This document shows positions 54,814 to 62,708 of a DNA stretch of 64,000 bases, one piece after another. The translations under genes were made by a program, and so were the position numbers. This DNA is from an uncultured Eubacteriales bacterium (GTDB lineage Bacteria > Bacillota > Clostridia > Oscillospirales > CAG-272). Within the stretch, counting starts at the first letter, position 1. The number at the start of each line of letters is the position of its first letter. The notes beneath the pieces are model-generated. The model did no database searches. It worked only from the letters and a program-made list of their open reading frames with translations, and was not told where the DNA came from. The DNA lies in the NCBI GenBank assembly GCA_934447715.1, contig CAKSER010000001.1, forward strand, positions 1 through 64,000, in the 5' to 3' direction.

Positions 54814-55368
54814 ATGAATACAAAACAGGTTTCTCCGATAGTGAAAATTCTCCGTGCACCTCTCGATGCGGTTGTCCTGCTCGGAATGGTAATTGCAACG
54901 CCGTATGATTATTTTAAATACAAAATGTCACGGTACTACAAGGACACAAAGGAAAAATATCGGTGGTTTTGCTTTACAGGGGTACAGCTTTATGAGACTG
55001 TAAAAAAGGAGCAGCTTCCGATAGATTTTTACCGCTGTTACCCAAGCGGCGGCCCCGGAGACGGATATTATCTATATAAGGACACCTTGATATATACCGA
55101 CGGTCTGGTTGAATTTGATGAGTCGGGAAACAAGTGGGTCTCAAGGATCGGGGATAAGTACACCGATCTGCGCGAGGCTGTAGATACAAGCATTACCGAA
55201 TGCAATGCCTTTCTTAAAAGACAGGCTTGCAGCAGAGCGGCGGTTTTGGTTGATTTTGAGCTTCTTAAAAAGTATCCCTGTTCGGGATTTGACAATATCA
55301 GAATTGGTTCGGTCTGTGGGTATGATGTTGCAGGCGCATTAAGAGCGGTTGTTGAGTCGGATTTTTGA
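54814..55368 (+). CDS. Membrane-associated protein of unknown family, tandem paralogue 2
   Basis: This 184-residue protein is a paralogue of the preceding gene. Shared blocks are YYKDTKEKY, LPIDFYR, EFDESGNKWV, DLREAVDTSITECNAFLK, CSRAAVLVDFELLKKYP, FDNIR and the identical C terminus ALRAVVESDF. The N-terminal hydrophobic segment (LDAVVLLGMVIATPYDYF) is shorter. No catalytic motif is obvious. GAAAGGAAAA is the ribosome site. The pair ends at a shared terminator. Confidence 0.8.
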   Translation: MNTKQVSPIVKILRAPLDAVVLLGMVIATPYDYFKYKMSRYYKDTKEKYRWFCFTGVQLYETVKKEQLPIDFYRCYPSGGPGDGYYLYKDTLIYTDGLVEFDESGNKWVSRIGDKYTDLREAVDTSITECNAFLKRQACSRAAVLVDFELLKKYPCSGFDNIRIGSVCGYDVAGALRAVVESDF

Positions 55369-55406
55369 GCCTAACAAACTAATAAAATAGAATAAAAAAA
55401 CAAAAC

Positions 55407-55435
55407 CCCGGAAGTCGTAAAACTTCCGGGATTTT
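55407..55435. terminator. Bidirectional terminator between paralogue 2 and pmbA
   Basis: CCCGGAAGT (55407-55415) pairs with ACTTCCGGG (55422-55430), with A-rich left and T-run right flanks. Confidence 0.92.
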
Positions 55436-55453
55436 TAGGCTTATGCGGATAGA

Positions 55454-56731
55454 TTATATTCCTGCAACTGCAACATTTTCGATCTTGATTGCCATAGGTC
55501 CGTTATAGGTGTCGTCCTCATAGCGTTCCTTGGAGAAGATCAGATTATTCTGCGAATCCGGCAGTGAGCCGTTGATCGATCCGCCGGAAAGCTCTTCGAC
55601 AGAGCCGTCTGCGTGGTGCAGCAGGGCAAGGCGGATCTCACCCTTGAAGTGACCGTCAAAAGTATCCATCTGGAAATCAGAGAAGCTGATCGGCTCAAGC
55701 ACGCCTTCTCCAATCATGTCGGCGTACGGTACGGTTCCGTTGTCCGAAACGATCTTTTCGTAATTGCCGGTCGGCTCGGTGTTAAGGTAATAGCAGAATC
55801 TTGCATTACCGTGAACAAGAGCAAGAACGCCGTCCTTTATCAGCTCGCGGCGCTTCATACGGATTCCCTCGGACGAGTACGGAACTGAGGACTCGAGAGT
55901 GAGGTGGAGCTTTTCTCCTTCGGTGATCTCCTTCTGGATCCTTGTTCCGACCTTCCAATCGGAATATCCCGGATAAATCATTCCGGCAGACGAATGTGAA
56001 AGGTAGTAATCTAGAATTGTGCGGATATGGTCACCCTTGAGAACGACGGTATATTTTCCGCTCTTCGGGGGCTGCGAGCTTCTTGCGCGAGCACGGACAT
56101 CGTTGATCGAGTCGATGACTTTCTGCTTCAGACCTTCCGTGTTGAGGGTATCATATTTAAAGCTGCGGTACTGCTCAACGTCCTTCGGTGTAATGCACTG
56201 AACAACAAACTCTCCCTCGGCAAAGCAGCTGTCAAAGCATACATCAAGTCCTGTGGAGCCGACGATATGCGTTGTCGTCTTTGTGACGAAGATTTCAAGA
56301 GAGTTTACAAAAGCATCCTTTGCGGTGTCGACCGAGAAAACGCTGTCTGCAATGATTTTTGCGACCTCGTCGGTGCTCTTCTTTGCAAGATCGGAGCTTG
56401 AAAGCATATGCTCGCATACTTCGGGCTTCGGAAGCTCGAAGAACGGATTTGCAGCAAACTGTGCTGCAAAATATGCATCCTTTATTGCAGAGGTGATTTC
56501 ATCGTCGCTCATTGACGGGGAAAGGAGGACGTTTGTTGAAGCGCGTAATTTCTTTCCGTCCTTTTCAATATCACGGAAAATTTCGATGCTTGTTTCGTCA
56601 AGAACCTTTTTTCTCGGCATGTCGAGCTTCTGCTTTATAAAATACAGCTCTGCTGTCTCGGTGTGCTTTTCATTGATGCGGTAAACCGAAACGCCGCATT
56701 CTTCAAGTAAACTGCGAATATGATTAATCAT
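55454..56731 (-). CDS. pmbA: TldD/PmbA family protease subunit (TldE/PmbA-like)
   Basis: This is the non-catalytic partner of TldD; together they form a metalloprotease that degrades unfolded or small peptides in the cytosol and, in other bacteria, matures peptide antibiotics. The 425-residue protein lacks the HExxxH motif. Conserved blocks include SSAGMIYPGYSDWKVG near residue 250 and GNARFCYYLN near 315. The ATG at 56731 is chosen (GGAGGCAGTATA upstream). It follows tldD by 13 bases. Confidence 0.9.
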   Translation of the reverse strand: MINHIRSLLEECGVSVYRINEKHTETAELYFIKQKLDMPRKKVLDETSIEIFRDIEKDGKKLRASTNVLLSPSMSDDEITSAIKDAYFAAQFAANPFFELPKPEVCEHMLSSSDLAKKSTDEVAKIIADSVFSVDTAKDAFVNSLEIFVTKTTTHIVGSTGLDVCFDSCFAEGEFVVQCITPKDVEQYRSFKYDTLNTEGLKQKVIDSINDVRARARSSQPPKSGKYTVVLKGDHIRTILDYYLSHSSAGMIYPGYSDWKVGTRIQKEITEGEKLHLTLESSVPYSSEGIRMKRRELIKDGVLALVHGNARFCYYLNTEPTGNYEKIVSDNGTVPYADMIGEGVLEPISFSDFQMDTFDGHFKGEIRLALLHHADGSVEELSGGSINGSLPDSQNNLIFSKERYEDDTYNGPMAIKIENVAVAGI

Positions 56732-56744
56732 TATACTGCCTCCT

Positions 56745-58163
56745 TTAACCAAGACGAATGTTTGCTTTGATCCACGGGCCGCCGTCGGAAACCTTGACCC
56801 ATTCCTTGTAGCCCTTGCCGCACATGCCGGAGCCGCCGAGCTCTACTGTGTTAGAAAGCATTGAAATCGACTTGAGCAGATCCGGGACATAGCCTGTAAG
56901 GACAACCGGCGAGAAGATTCTTCCGGTCAGCTTGCCGTCCTTGATTTCTCTTGCGTGGCTTACCATGCACTGGATTCCCCAGTTCTTCGGGTCCTCCATT
57001 CCGGATGAGGGCGATTCGAGCAGAAGTCCGTCCTTGACAGAAGCGATCATCTCCTCCGGAGTTGAATTTCCTGCCTCAAAGAAGGTGTTTGTCATACGCG
57101 TGTATGCCTTTCTTTCGACAGACTGTCTTCTTCCGTTTCCGGTCGGCGAAACGCCGAGTCTCGCTGCGCTGAGAGCGTCTGCATATCCGCTTACGAGTGT
57201 TCCGTGGTCGATTACGAGTGTGTCCTTTGCAACATTGCCCTCGTCGTCGAAGAAGAAGGAGGCGACCTCTGTAGCAGAGGCAGCGCCGTCGCGCATGTTG
57301 ACGATTTCGGATGCAACCTGCTTTCCGACCCAGTCCTTTGCAAGCGCTCTGTCCTTTACGAACATATCCATTTCAACGCCGTGGCCGAATGCCTCGTGAA
57401 CGATCATTCCGGTGACCTCCGGTGTGCAGACGCATTCATATGTTCCGGGAACAAGCGGCTCGGAATCGAGCAGATCCATGCAGGTCTTTACGATTTTCGG
57501 AGTGTGCTCCTCCATTCTGTCAAGAAGCTCTGCGCCGCCGAGTGTAGAAAAGCCCTCGTAGGCGTTCTTGATTTCGTCGCCGCGCTTTGATATTACAGCG
57601 ATGCTTCCGCAGGTCCAGAGGACATTCTGTGTAAGATCGCGTTTGTCGGATAAAAACAGCTTGTGATATTCCTGATAGGAAAGTCTGAAAAGCGCGTCGA
57701 TAAGACGGCTGTCAAGAGCCATAGTGCGCTCGCGCATTCCGCTCAGCGTGTTTACGATTGCCTCGTCGCCGAGCTCTGCCGGATGACGCTCATATTCGGT
57801 GCTCTTGTCGAATGAGAGCTCTTCCTCCTCAAGAATCGGTGTTTCGAATCTTTTGTATGCGCTTCCGTTGCCGTTTACCGAAACCTCTATCTGCCCCAGA
57901 ATGTCCGGAATAAGCTCGTCGGATATTACGTTTCCTGCATACTCTGCATATGCGCCGTTGTGGTAAACACGTGCGCAGAAGCCGCGCTTTCCGAAGGTGT
58001 CGCCGGATTGAACCTGTGTTCCGGACGCGCTTACGGCATAGCCTTTTGCCTTGCTGTCCGCTGCCAGAACAGATGCATATTCATATTTTGCCGAAAGAGC
58101 CTGCTGAAGCTTTTTGAAAAGCGGTTTGTTTTCCGAAAGATACTTACTTTCCTTTACTTTCAT
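56745..58163 (-). CDS. tldD: TldD metalloprotease
   Basis: This is the catalytic subunit of the TldD/PmbA complex, 472 residues, with the zinc-binding HExxxH motif in IVHEAFGHGVEMD near residue 255. The later conserved blocks SGMEDPKNWGIQCMVSHA (near 400) and ELGGSGMCGKGYKEWVKVSDGGPW at the C terminus are also present. It is the first gene of the tldD-pmbA operon. No microcin-like precursor gene is apparent beside it. Confidence 0.93.
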   Translation of the reverse strand: MKVKESKYLSENKPLFKKLQQALSAKYEYASVLAADSKAKGYAVSASGTQVQSGDTFGKRGFCARVYHNGAYAEYAGNVISDELIPDILGQIEVSVNGNGSAYKRFETPILEEEELSFDKSTEYERHPAELGDEAIVNTLSGMRERTMALDSRLIDALFRLSYQEYHKLFLSDKRDLTQNVLWTCGSIAVISKRGDEIKNAYEGFSTLGGAELLDRMEEHTPKIVKTCMDLLDSEPLVPGTYECVCTPEVTGMIVHEAFGHGVEMDMFVKDRALAKDWVGKQVASEIVNMRDGAASATEVASFFFDDEGNVAKDTLVIDHGTLVSGYADALSAARLGVSPTGNGRRQSVERKAYTRMTNTFFEAGNSTPEEMIASVKDGLLLESPSSGMEDPKNWGIQCMVSHAREIKDGKLTGRIFSPVVLTGYVPDLLKSISMLSNTVELGGSGMCGKGYKEWVKVSDGGPWIKANIRLG

Positions 58164-58503
58164 ATAAATTGCTCCTTTTTTCTATATTGATCTGCTTCTG
58201 ATTTGTTTTTCTGCCGGGCTTCTTCTGAAAACAGAAGTTTTAAAGAATATCTGTTTTTTAAGCAGCCCCGGGTCTGATAAATCATAAATTATAAGTCAAA
58301 AATCAACCTATATTAACATATCAAAATAAGTATATCATCATTTTCCTGTTATTTCAAGCGGTTTTGAGCAGTTTAAGACCGTTTCGGGGGATTTTATTTA
58401 AAAGGTAATTATCGTGTTGAGATTACATATTATGTTAGTGGTGAATTTGTGTCCGAAAATCCCGGCAAAATCAAAAAACATAAAAGAACAAGGCGGCACG
58501 GCT
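58164..58503. other. Divergent intergenic region, tldD / unknown gene
   Basis: This AT-rich region holds the tldD ribosome site and a TATAAT-like sequence for the minus strand (58293-58288) without a good -35 box. A possible upstream extension of the next gene's frame (from 58414) has no ribosome site. I see nothing else. Confidence 0.4.
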
Positions 58504-59010
58504 ATGGAAATATCGATTGTAAGAAGGCTCCAGAAAAACGGGAATCTAAAGAGCAGGCTCGAATATCCGGCTTGCGGAATCGAAAAAACCGATGAATTTT
58601 ACAGGCAGCTCGCAGAGGGATGCGTGTCGGAGGAATTTACGACAAATCTTTCGTGCAGGCTCTGCTGTTCTTCTGAAAACGCATACAGCCTTTATTTTGA
58701 TCTGAGGTACTATAAAGGAAGCGAGCTTGTGTTTTTTAAGAGATTCAGCGACAACCGAAAGCAAAACGGGCTTTGTATTATGCCTGAGGAGGTTTTTGTT
58801 CATCCGGCTATGATAAAAAAGCGCTTCGTGCTTAAAAGCACATCCGACTGGTATTTTCTTGACGGGAAAATAACCGTTTTTAAAAACACCTTCAGGCCGG
58901 GAGACGGGCAGGGAATAAGGAAATCCGCCGAAAGCAGGTTCATTGTTGAACGGTTTCCGGATATGGCGGATATAAGACCCACATTTACAGATTGCCACTT
59001 TGTTAACTAA
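58504..59010 (+). CDS. Hypothetical protein
   Basis: The 168-residue soluble protein begins MEISIVRRLQKNG after AAGGCGG. It contains a Cys pair (SCRLCCSS) near residue 51, a beta-rich middle (AYSLYFDLRYYKGSELVFFKR) and a Pro-containing C terminus. I do not recognise a family and no signal peptide or membrane helix is visible. It lies before the atp promoter in the same direction but has no tight link to the atp operon. Confidence 0.65.
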   Translation: MEISIVRRLQKNGNLKSRLEYPACGIEKTDEFYRQLAEGCVSEEFTTNLSCRLCCSSENAYSLYFDLRYYKGSELVFFKRFSDNRKQNGLCIMPEEVFVHPAMIKKRFVLKSTSDWYFLDGKITVFKNTFRPGDGQGIRKSAESRFIVERFPDMADIRPTFTDCHFVN

Positions 59011-59053
59011 ATGTTAAACCAGTGTTAAACCGCGTCGAATTCAATTAAATATA

Positions 59054-59082
59054 TTGCAAAAAAGGGAATAAAGTGGTATAAT
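59054..59082 (+). promoter_or_regulatory. Promoter of the atp operon
   Basis: TTGCAA (59054-59059) and TATAAT (59077-59082) with a 17-base spacer; the start is near 59089. It reads directly into the structured leader. Confidence 0.8.
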
Positions 59083-59198
59083 GCGCACAGAGATTTTGCC
59101 GAAACGTCAAAATCTCATCGCTGCGCTCTGTCCGCGCTCCGCGCGGCTGTGTGCATTGACGGCTTCGCAAAAATGCCCTTGCAAGCAAGCATTTTTGC
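59081..59198 (+). other. Highly structured leader / REP-like palindromes before the atp operon
   Basis: A 10-bp stem (59081-59090 with 59147-59156, one G-T pair) would close two inner hairpins: GAGATTTTG/CAAAATCTC (59090-59116) and CCGCGC/GCGCGG (59132-59146). A separate perfect 10-bp hairpin follows, GCAAAAATGC (59167-59176) with GCATTTTTGC (59189-59198). The outer stem starts inside the -10 box, so a DNA-level repeat is as likely as an RNA element. The GC-rich, palindrome-dense sequence resembles dispersed REP-like repeats. Confidence 0.6.
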
Positions 59199-59258
59199 TT
59201 CATGGTAAACTTAAACAGTCGGGCTTCCGGGATTTTTGAAAGAATCAGCTGTGAAAAG

Positions 59259-59723
59259 ATGAAGAATTCAACAAAAAAGCTTTTCAGTATCGCATATACT
59301 GTAAACTACATATCGCAGGCGGCATTTAGTATGATCTGCCCGGCAGGGCTTTTTTCCCTTCTCGGATGGTATCTGACCGAAAAGAAGGGGTGCGGCAGCT
59401 GGGTTTTTGCCGCATTGATAGTATTCGGAGTGCTGTGCGGCTTTTTTTGCATGATCAAATACCTTATGACAATGTCATATCAGCTGGAGCTTATGCGCCG
59501 GGCGCAAAACGAAGGAGTCACCGGCAGCACCGGCAGCGTCGGCAGCACAAATAGCGCAAAAGCTGCAGGAAACGGTGAAAAAACCATGAAAAGTGATTCC
59601 GGAAACGGAAATGACGACGTGAGAAACGACGTATACAGAGGTGCAAACAGAGATATAAGAACCGGCGAAAGCTGCCGTATTTCGGGCGAAAGCCGTGAAG
59701 ATAATAAGGAGCATCCGAAATGA
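59259..59723 (+). CDS. atpZ: AtpZ/AtpI-family small membrane protein
   Basis: The position at the head of the atp operon and two membrane helices (ISQAAFSMICPAGLFSLLGWYL and WVFAALIVFGVLCGFFCMIKYL) fit the AtpZ (ATPase gene 1) family, thought to help ATP synthase assembly or Mg2+ uptake. The core is short and followed by a hydrophilic Gly/Ser/Asn-rich tail of about 60 residues, longer than usual. The start is uncertain: ATG 59259 (MKNSTKKLF) fits the family better than ATG 59202, and neither has a strong ribosome site. It overlaps atpI by four bases. Confidence 0.72.
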   Translation: MKNSTKKLFSIAYTVNYISQAAFSMICPAGLFSLLGWYLTEKKGCGSWVFAALIVFGVLCGFFCMIKYLMTMSYQLELMRRAQNEGVTGSTGSVGSTNSAKAAGNGEKTMKSDSGNGNDDVRNDVYRGANRDIRTGESCRISGESREDNKEHPK

Positions 59724-60286
59724 ACATTAATGAAGAAAATGCGGTAAAAAAGGAAACTTTAAAGATTGCCGCAGGGGAGGCAATTTGCGTCCTGCTTGTT
59801 ATCGGCGTATATGCCCTTATAGGCCGCTTTTCCTTGAAGGTGCTTTGCGGCGCTGTCCTCGGCGGAATCGTTACTGTTCTGAATTTCTTCTTTATGGCGG
59901 TGACGGTCGACAGGGCAGCTGACAAATACGGAGATTCGGTGAGCCAGATGAAAAAATCTGTCAGCGCGTCGTATGTATTCAGGCTGATTATTGTTTTGGG
60001 AGTGCTTGCGCTTGCAATCGGATCGGGATATTTTGACGGGCTTGCGACGCTCATTCCGCTCGTTTTCGTAAGACCGATTCTGCTTGTTGAGGAATATATT
60101 TTAAAATCGAAAAAAAAGCCGGCAAAGCCGGTTAATATAAAAGATAGTACCGGCGAAAGCAAAGGCGAAAATCCGGGAATTCAAAATGCCGTAAATGACG
60201 GAAATTTTAAAAAAGCCGGAAAAGAGGAAGAAAACGCCGGGGCTGCCGGCGAAAAAGCTCCGATTGACGGAGCCGGGAAGGAATAA
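59720..60286 (+). CDS. atpI: ATP synthase subunit I (AtpI)
   Basis: AtpI is a membrane chaperone for c-ring assembly. The 188-residue protein has four membrane helices in its first 125 residues (CVLLVIGVYALIG, LCGAVLGGIVTVLNFFFMAV, VFRLIIVLGVLALAIG, LATLIPLVFVRPILL) and then a charged Lys/Glu/Gly-rich tail, longer than usual. Its start overlaps atpZ, and atpB follows after two bases. Confidence 0.85.
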   Translation: MNINEENAVKKETLKIAAGEAICVLLVIGVYALIGRFSLKVLCGAVLGGIVTVLNFFFMAVTVDRAADKYGDSVSQMKKSVSASYVFRLIIVLGVLALAIGSGYFDGLATLIPLVFVRPILLVEEYILKSKKKPAKPVNIKDSTGESKGENPGIQNAVNDGNFKKAGKEEENAGAAGEKAPIDGAGKE

Positions 60287-60288
60287 TA

Positions 60289-61074
60289 ATGAACGGACCG
60301 AAAATATTTTATGTAATACCGATTCTCGGCGGAATACCGATAACGCAGACGACCGTTTCCTCGTTTGTTATTACGCTTTCGCTGATTATCGCAAGCATTC
60401 TGCTCGGGAAAGGGCTTAAAAAGCGTCCGACAGGAAAGCAGGTGCTTGTTGAAAAGCTTGTTTCGATGGTCTATAAGATGGTAGGCGAAACGATGGGCGA
60501 GCACAATCTCCGTTTCGCACCGTATATCGGCGCACTGTTTCTGTCATCGTTTCTCGGATCAATAATCAGCATGACCGGATTTTTCAGGTCAACGACGGCA
60601 GATCTTAGCACGACAGCTACATGGGCTGTCATGACAACCCTGCTTGTCTGGTATTCCAATATTAAAAACAACGGATTTTTCAAATGGCTCAAGGGCTTTA
60701 CCGAGCCGGTCGCGGTAATAACCCCGATCAATATCATAAGCGAAATTGCAAACCCGATCTCGATGGCGTTCCGTCACTTCGGAAACATTGCCGGCGGATC
60801 GGTGCTGACCGCACTTGTTTATCAGGCGCTTGCGGCGCTTTCGTCCTTTGTTCTCGGATGGATTCCGAACAAGGTGATCGCGTCGATTCCGATATTCCAG
60901 GTCGGAATCCCGGCGGTGCTGTCTATCTACTTTGACCTGTTTTCGGGATTTATACAGGCGCTTGTCTTCTGCATGCTGACGATGGTATATGTCGGCGCTG
61001 CAAATCCGCCGCCCGAAAATGCCGCTCCTTCAAAATCCGATAGGACAAGCTCAAAAAAAGCAGAGCAGGCGTGA
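60289..61074 (+). CDS. atpB: ATP synthase subunit a
   Basis: This is the stator channel of F0 in the membrane, 261 residues with five to six helices. The essential arginine is in SMAFRHFGNIAGGSVL (near residue 163). The last helix carries VGIPAVLSIYFDLFSGFIQALVFCMLTMVYVG. The N terminus is short, as in clostridial enzymes, and the C-terminal tail is charged. Confidence 0.94.
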   Translation: MNGPKIFYVIPILGGIPITQTTVSSFVITLSLIIASILLGKGLKKRPTGKQVLVEKLVSMVYKMVGETMGEHNLRFAPYIGALFLSSFLGSIISMTGFFRSTTADLSTTATWAVMTTLLVWYSNIKNNGFFKWLKGFTEPVAVITPINIISEIANPISMAFRHFGNIAGGSVLTALVYQALAALSSFVLGWIPNKVIASIPIFQVGIPAVLSIYFDLFSGFIQALVFCMLTMVYVGAANPPPENAAPSKSDRTSSKKAEQA

Positions 61075-61134
61075 TTTAATCGGTCAATAAGCAAAAATAG
61101 GAAAAAATAATAAAAAATAAGTAAAAAAAGATAA

Positions 61135-61419
<285 letters not shown>

Positions 61420-61470
61420 TAAAGCGGCTTAGGCGTTTTAATTACTACAACAAAAAAGGAAGCGCAATAA

Positions 61471-61974
61471 ATGGAAGGTTTTGAGAGCTTCGTCGGAATT
61501 GACTTCTGGACATGTCTTTTTACGCTCTGCAACCTTATCATTCTGGCTCTTGTAATGAAGAAATTCCTTTTCAAGCCTGTCAAGAAGATGATCGACGACA
61601 GACAAAAGGAAATTGACGGTCTTTATGAGGATGCCGGAAAGAAGAATGAGGAAGCCGAGAGAATACAGAAGGAGTATCAAGAAAAGCTTGACACGGCAAA
61701 TGCCGAAAGCGAGGAGATACTGAAAAAGGCACAAAGGAAGGCACAGCTCCGCGAGGAAGAAATACTGCGTGATGCGCAGGAAAAGGCGAGAATTACGCTG
61801 AAGCGCGCAGAAGAGCAGGTAGAAATGGAAAAGAAGCGCGCGGTAAACGAAATCAAGGATGAGGTCTCCGGAATTGCAGTAGATATTGCGTCCGCAATAA
61901 TCGAAAAGGATGTTTCGGAGGACGAGCACAGAGAGCTTATCGACAAGTTTATCTGCGAGCTCGAAGATAAATGA
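61471..61974 (+). CDS. atpF: ATP synthase subunit b
   Basis: This is the peripheral stalk subunit, 167 residues. One N-terminal membrane helix (FWTCLFTLCNLIILALVMKKFLF, residues 10-32) is followed by a long charged coiled coil of Lys/Glu/Ala-rich heptads (KKMIDDRQKEIDGL to the end). It overlaps atpH by four bases. Confidence 0.95.
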   Translation: MEGFESFVGIDFWTCLFTLCNLIILALVMKKFLFKPVKKMIDDRQKEIDGLYEDAGKKNEEAERIQKEYQEKLDTANAESEEILKKAQRKAQLREEEILRDAQEKARITLKRAEEQVEMEKKRAVNEIKDEVSGIAVDIASAIIEKDVSEDEHRELIDKFICELEDK

Positions 61975-62510
61975 ATATGATAAATCGCAATGAATATGCA
62001 AAGGCGCTTTTTTCGCTTTGCGAGGAGGAGGGAATTACCGATGCTGTTTTTGAGCAGCTCGGCTTTGCCTCGGAAATAATGAAGGAAAATCCGGAATATG
62101 TAAAGCTTCTTGACACGCCGACAGTAAAGGCGTGCGAAAAGGCTGCGCTTATAGATGAGGCGTTTAACGGATTTGAGCTCTATTTCCTTAACTTCCTCAA
62201 GCTGCTTTGCGAAAAGAGAGAAATGTGCGCTCTTTGCGACTGCAAAAAGGAATTTACAAGGCTGTATTTTAACAGCAGGGGAATTGTCGAATGCGAGGCT
62301 GTCACCGCGGTTTCGATGACCGAAAAGCAGCTTGCCTCTCTTAAGGACAAGCTTGAGGGGATTACGAAAAAAAAGGTGCTGCTTAAAAACAGAGTGGATC
62401 CCGGTATCCTCGGCGGAGTTAAGGTTCGCATGGAGGACATACAGCTTGACGGAAGCATAAAAAGCCGTCTTGACAAGCTGAAGGCAAGCCTTGAAAACGC
62501 AATTGTCTGA
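61971..62510 (+). CDS. atpH: ATP synthase subunit delta
   Basis: The delta subunit links the peripheral stalk to the F1 head. The 179-residue protein has NEYAKALFSLCEEEG at the N terminus, FLNFLKLLCEKREMCAL near residue 75 and the C-terminal LKNRVDPGILGGVKVRMEDIQLDGSIKSRLDKL signature. It starts within the atpF stop. Confidence 0.95.
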   Translation: MNMINRNEYAKALFSLCEEEGITDAVFEQLGFASEIMKENPEYVKLLDTPTVKACEKAALIDEAFNGFELYFLNFLKLLCEKREMCALCDCKKEFTRLYFNSRGIVECEAVTAVSMTEKQLASLKDKLEGITKKKVLLKNRVDPGILGGVKVRMEDIQLDGSIKSRLDKLKASLENAIV

Positions 62511-62708
62511 ATTTGCTTAAAATCGGCACGGCACGATCTGCGGCGCATTACATGCGGTGTTAACATGTACCGCACGGCAGTGGGCAGACGGCTCAAGTGC
62601 ATTAAAAATCGGCGGCAATTGCTGCAGAACTTAGAGCATAAACAAATAATTATTATCCGTATCGCTCGGCTTTACGGCAGGCGGAACGGAAAGAAAAAAG
62701 TTGGTGAA

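Noticed and set aside
53945..58163. Genomic island bounded by tRNA-Arg attachment repeats
   Set aside because: No direct repeat of the tRNA 3' end, integrase or transposase is visible; only the orphan paralogue pair hints at insertion.
54179..58163. TldD/PmbA acting on a peptide antibiotic encoded nearby
   Set aside because: No small precursor-like gene or modification enzyme lies beside the pair; the neighbouring paralogues are membrane proteins of about 185 residues.
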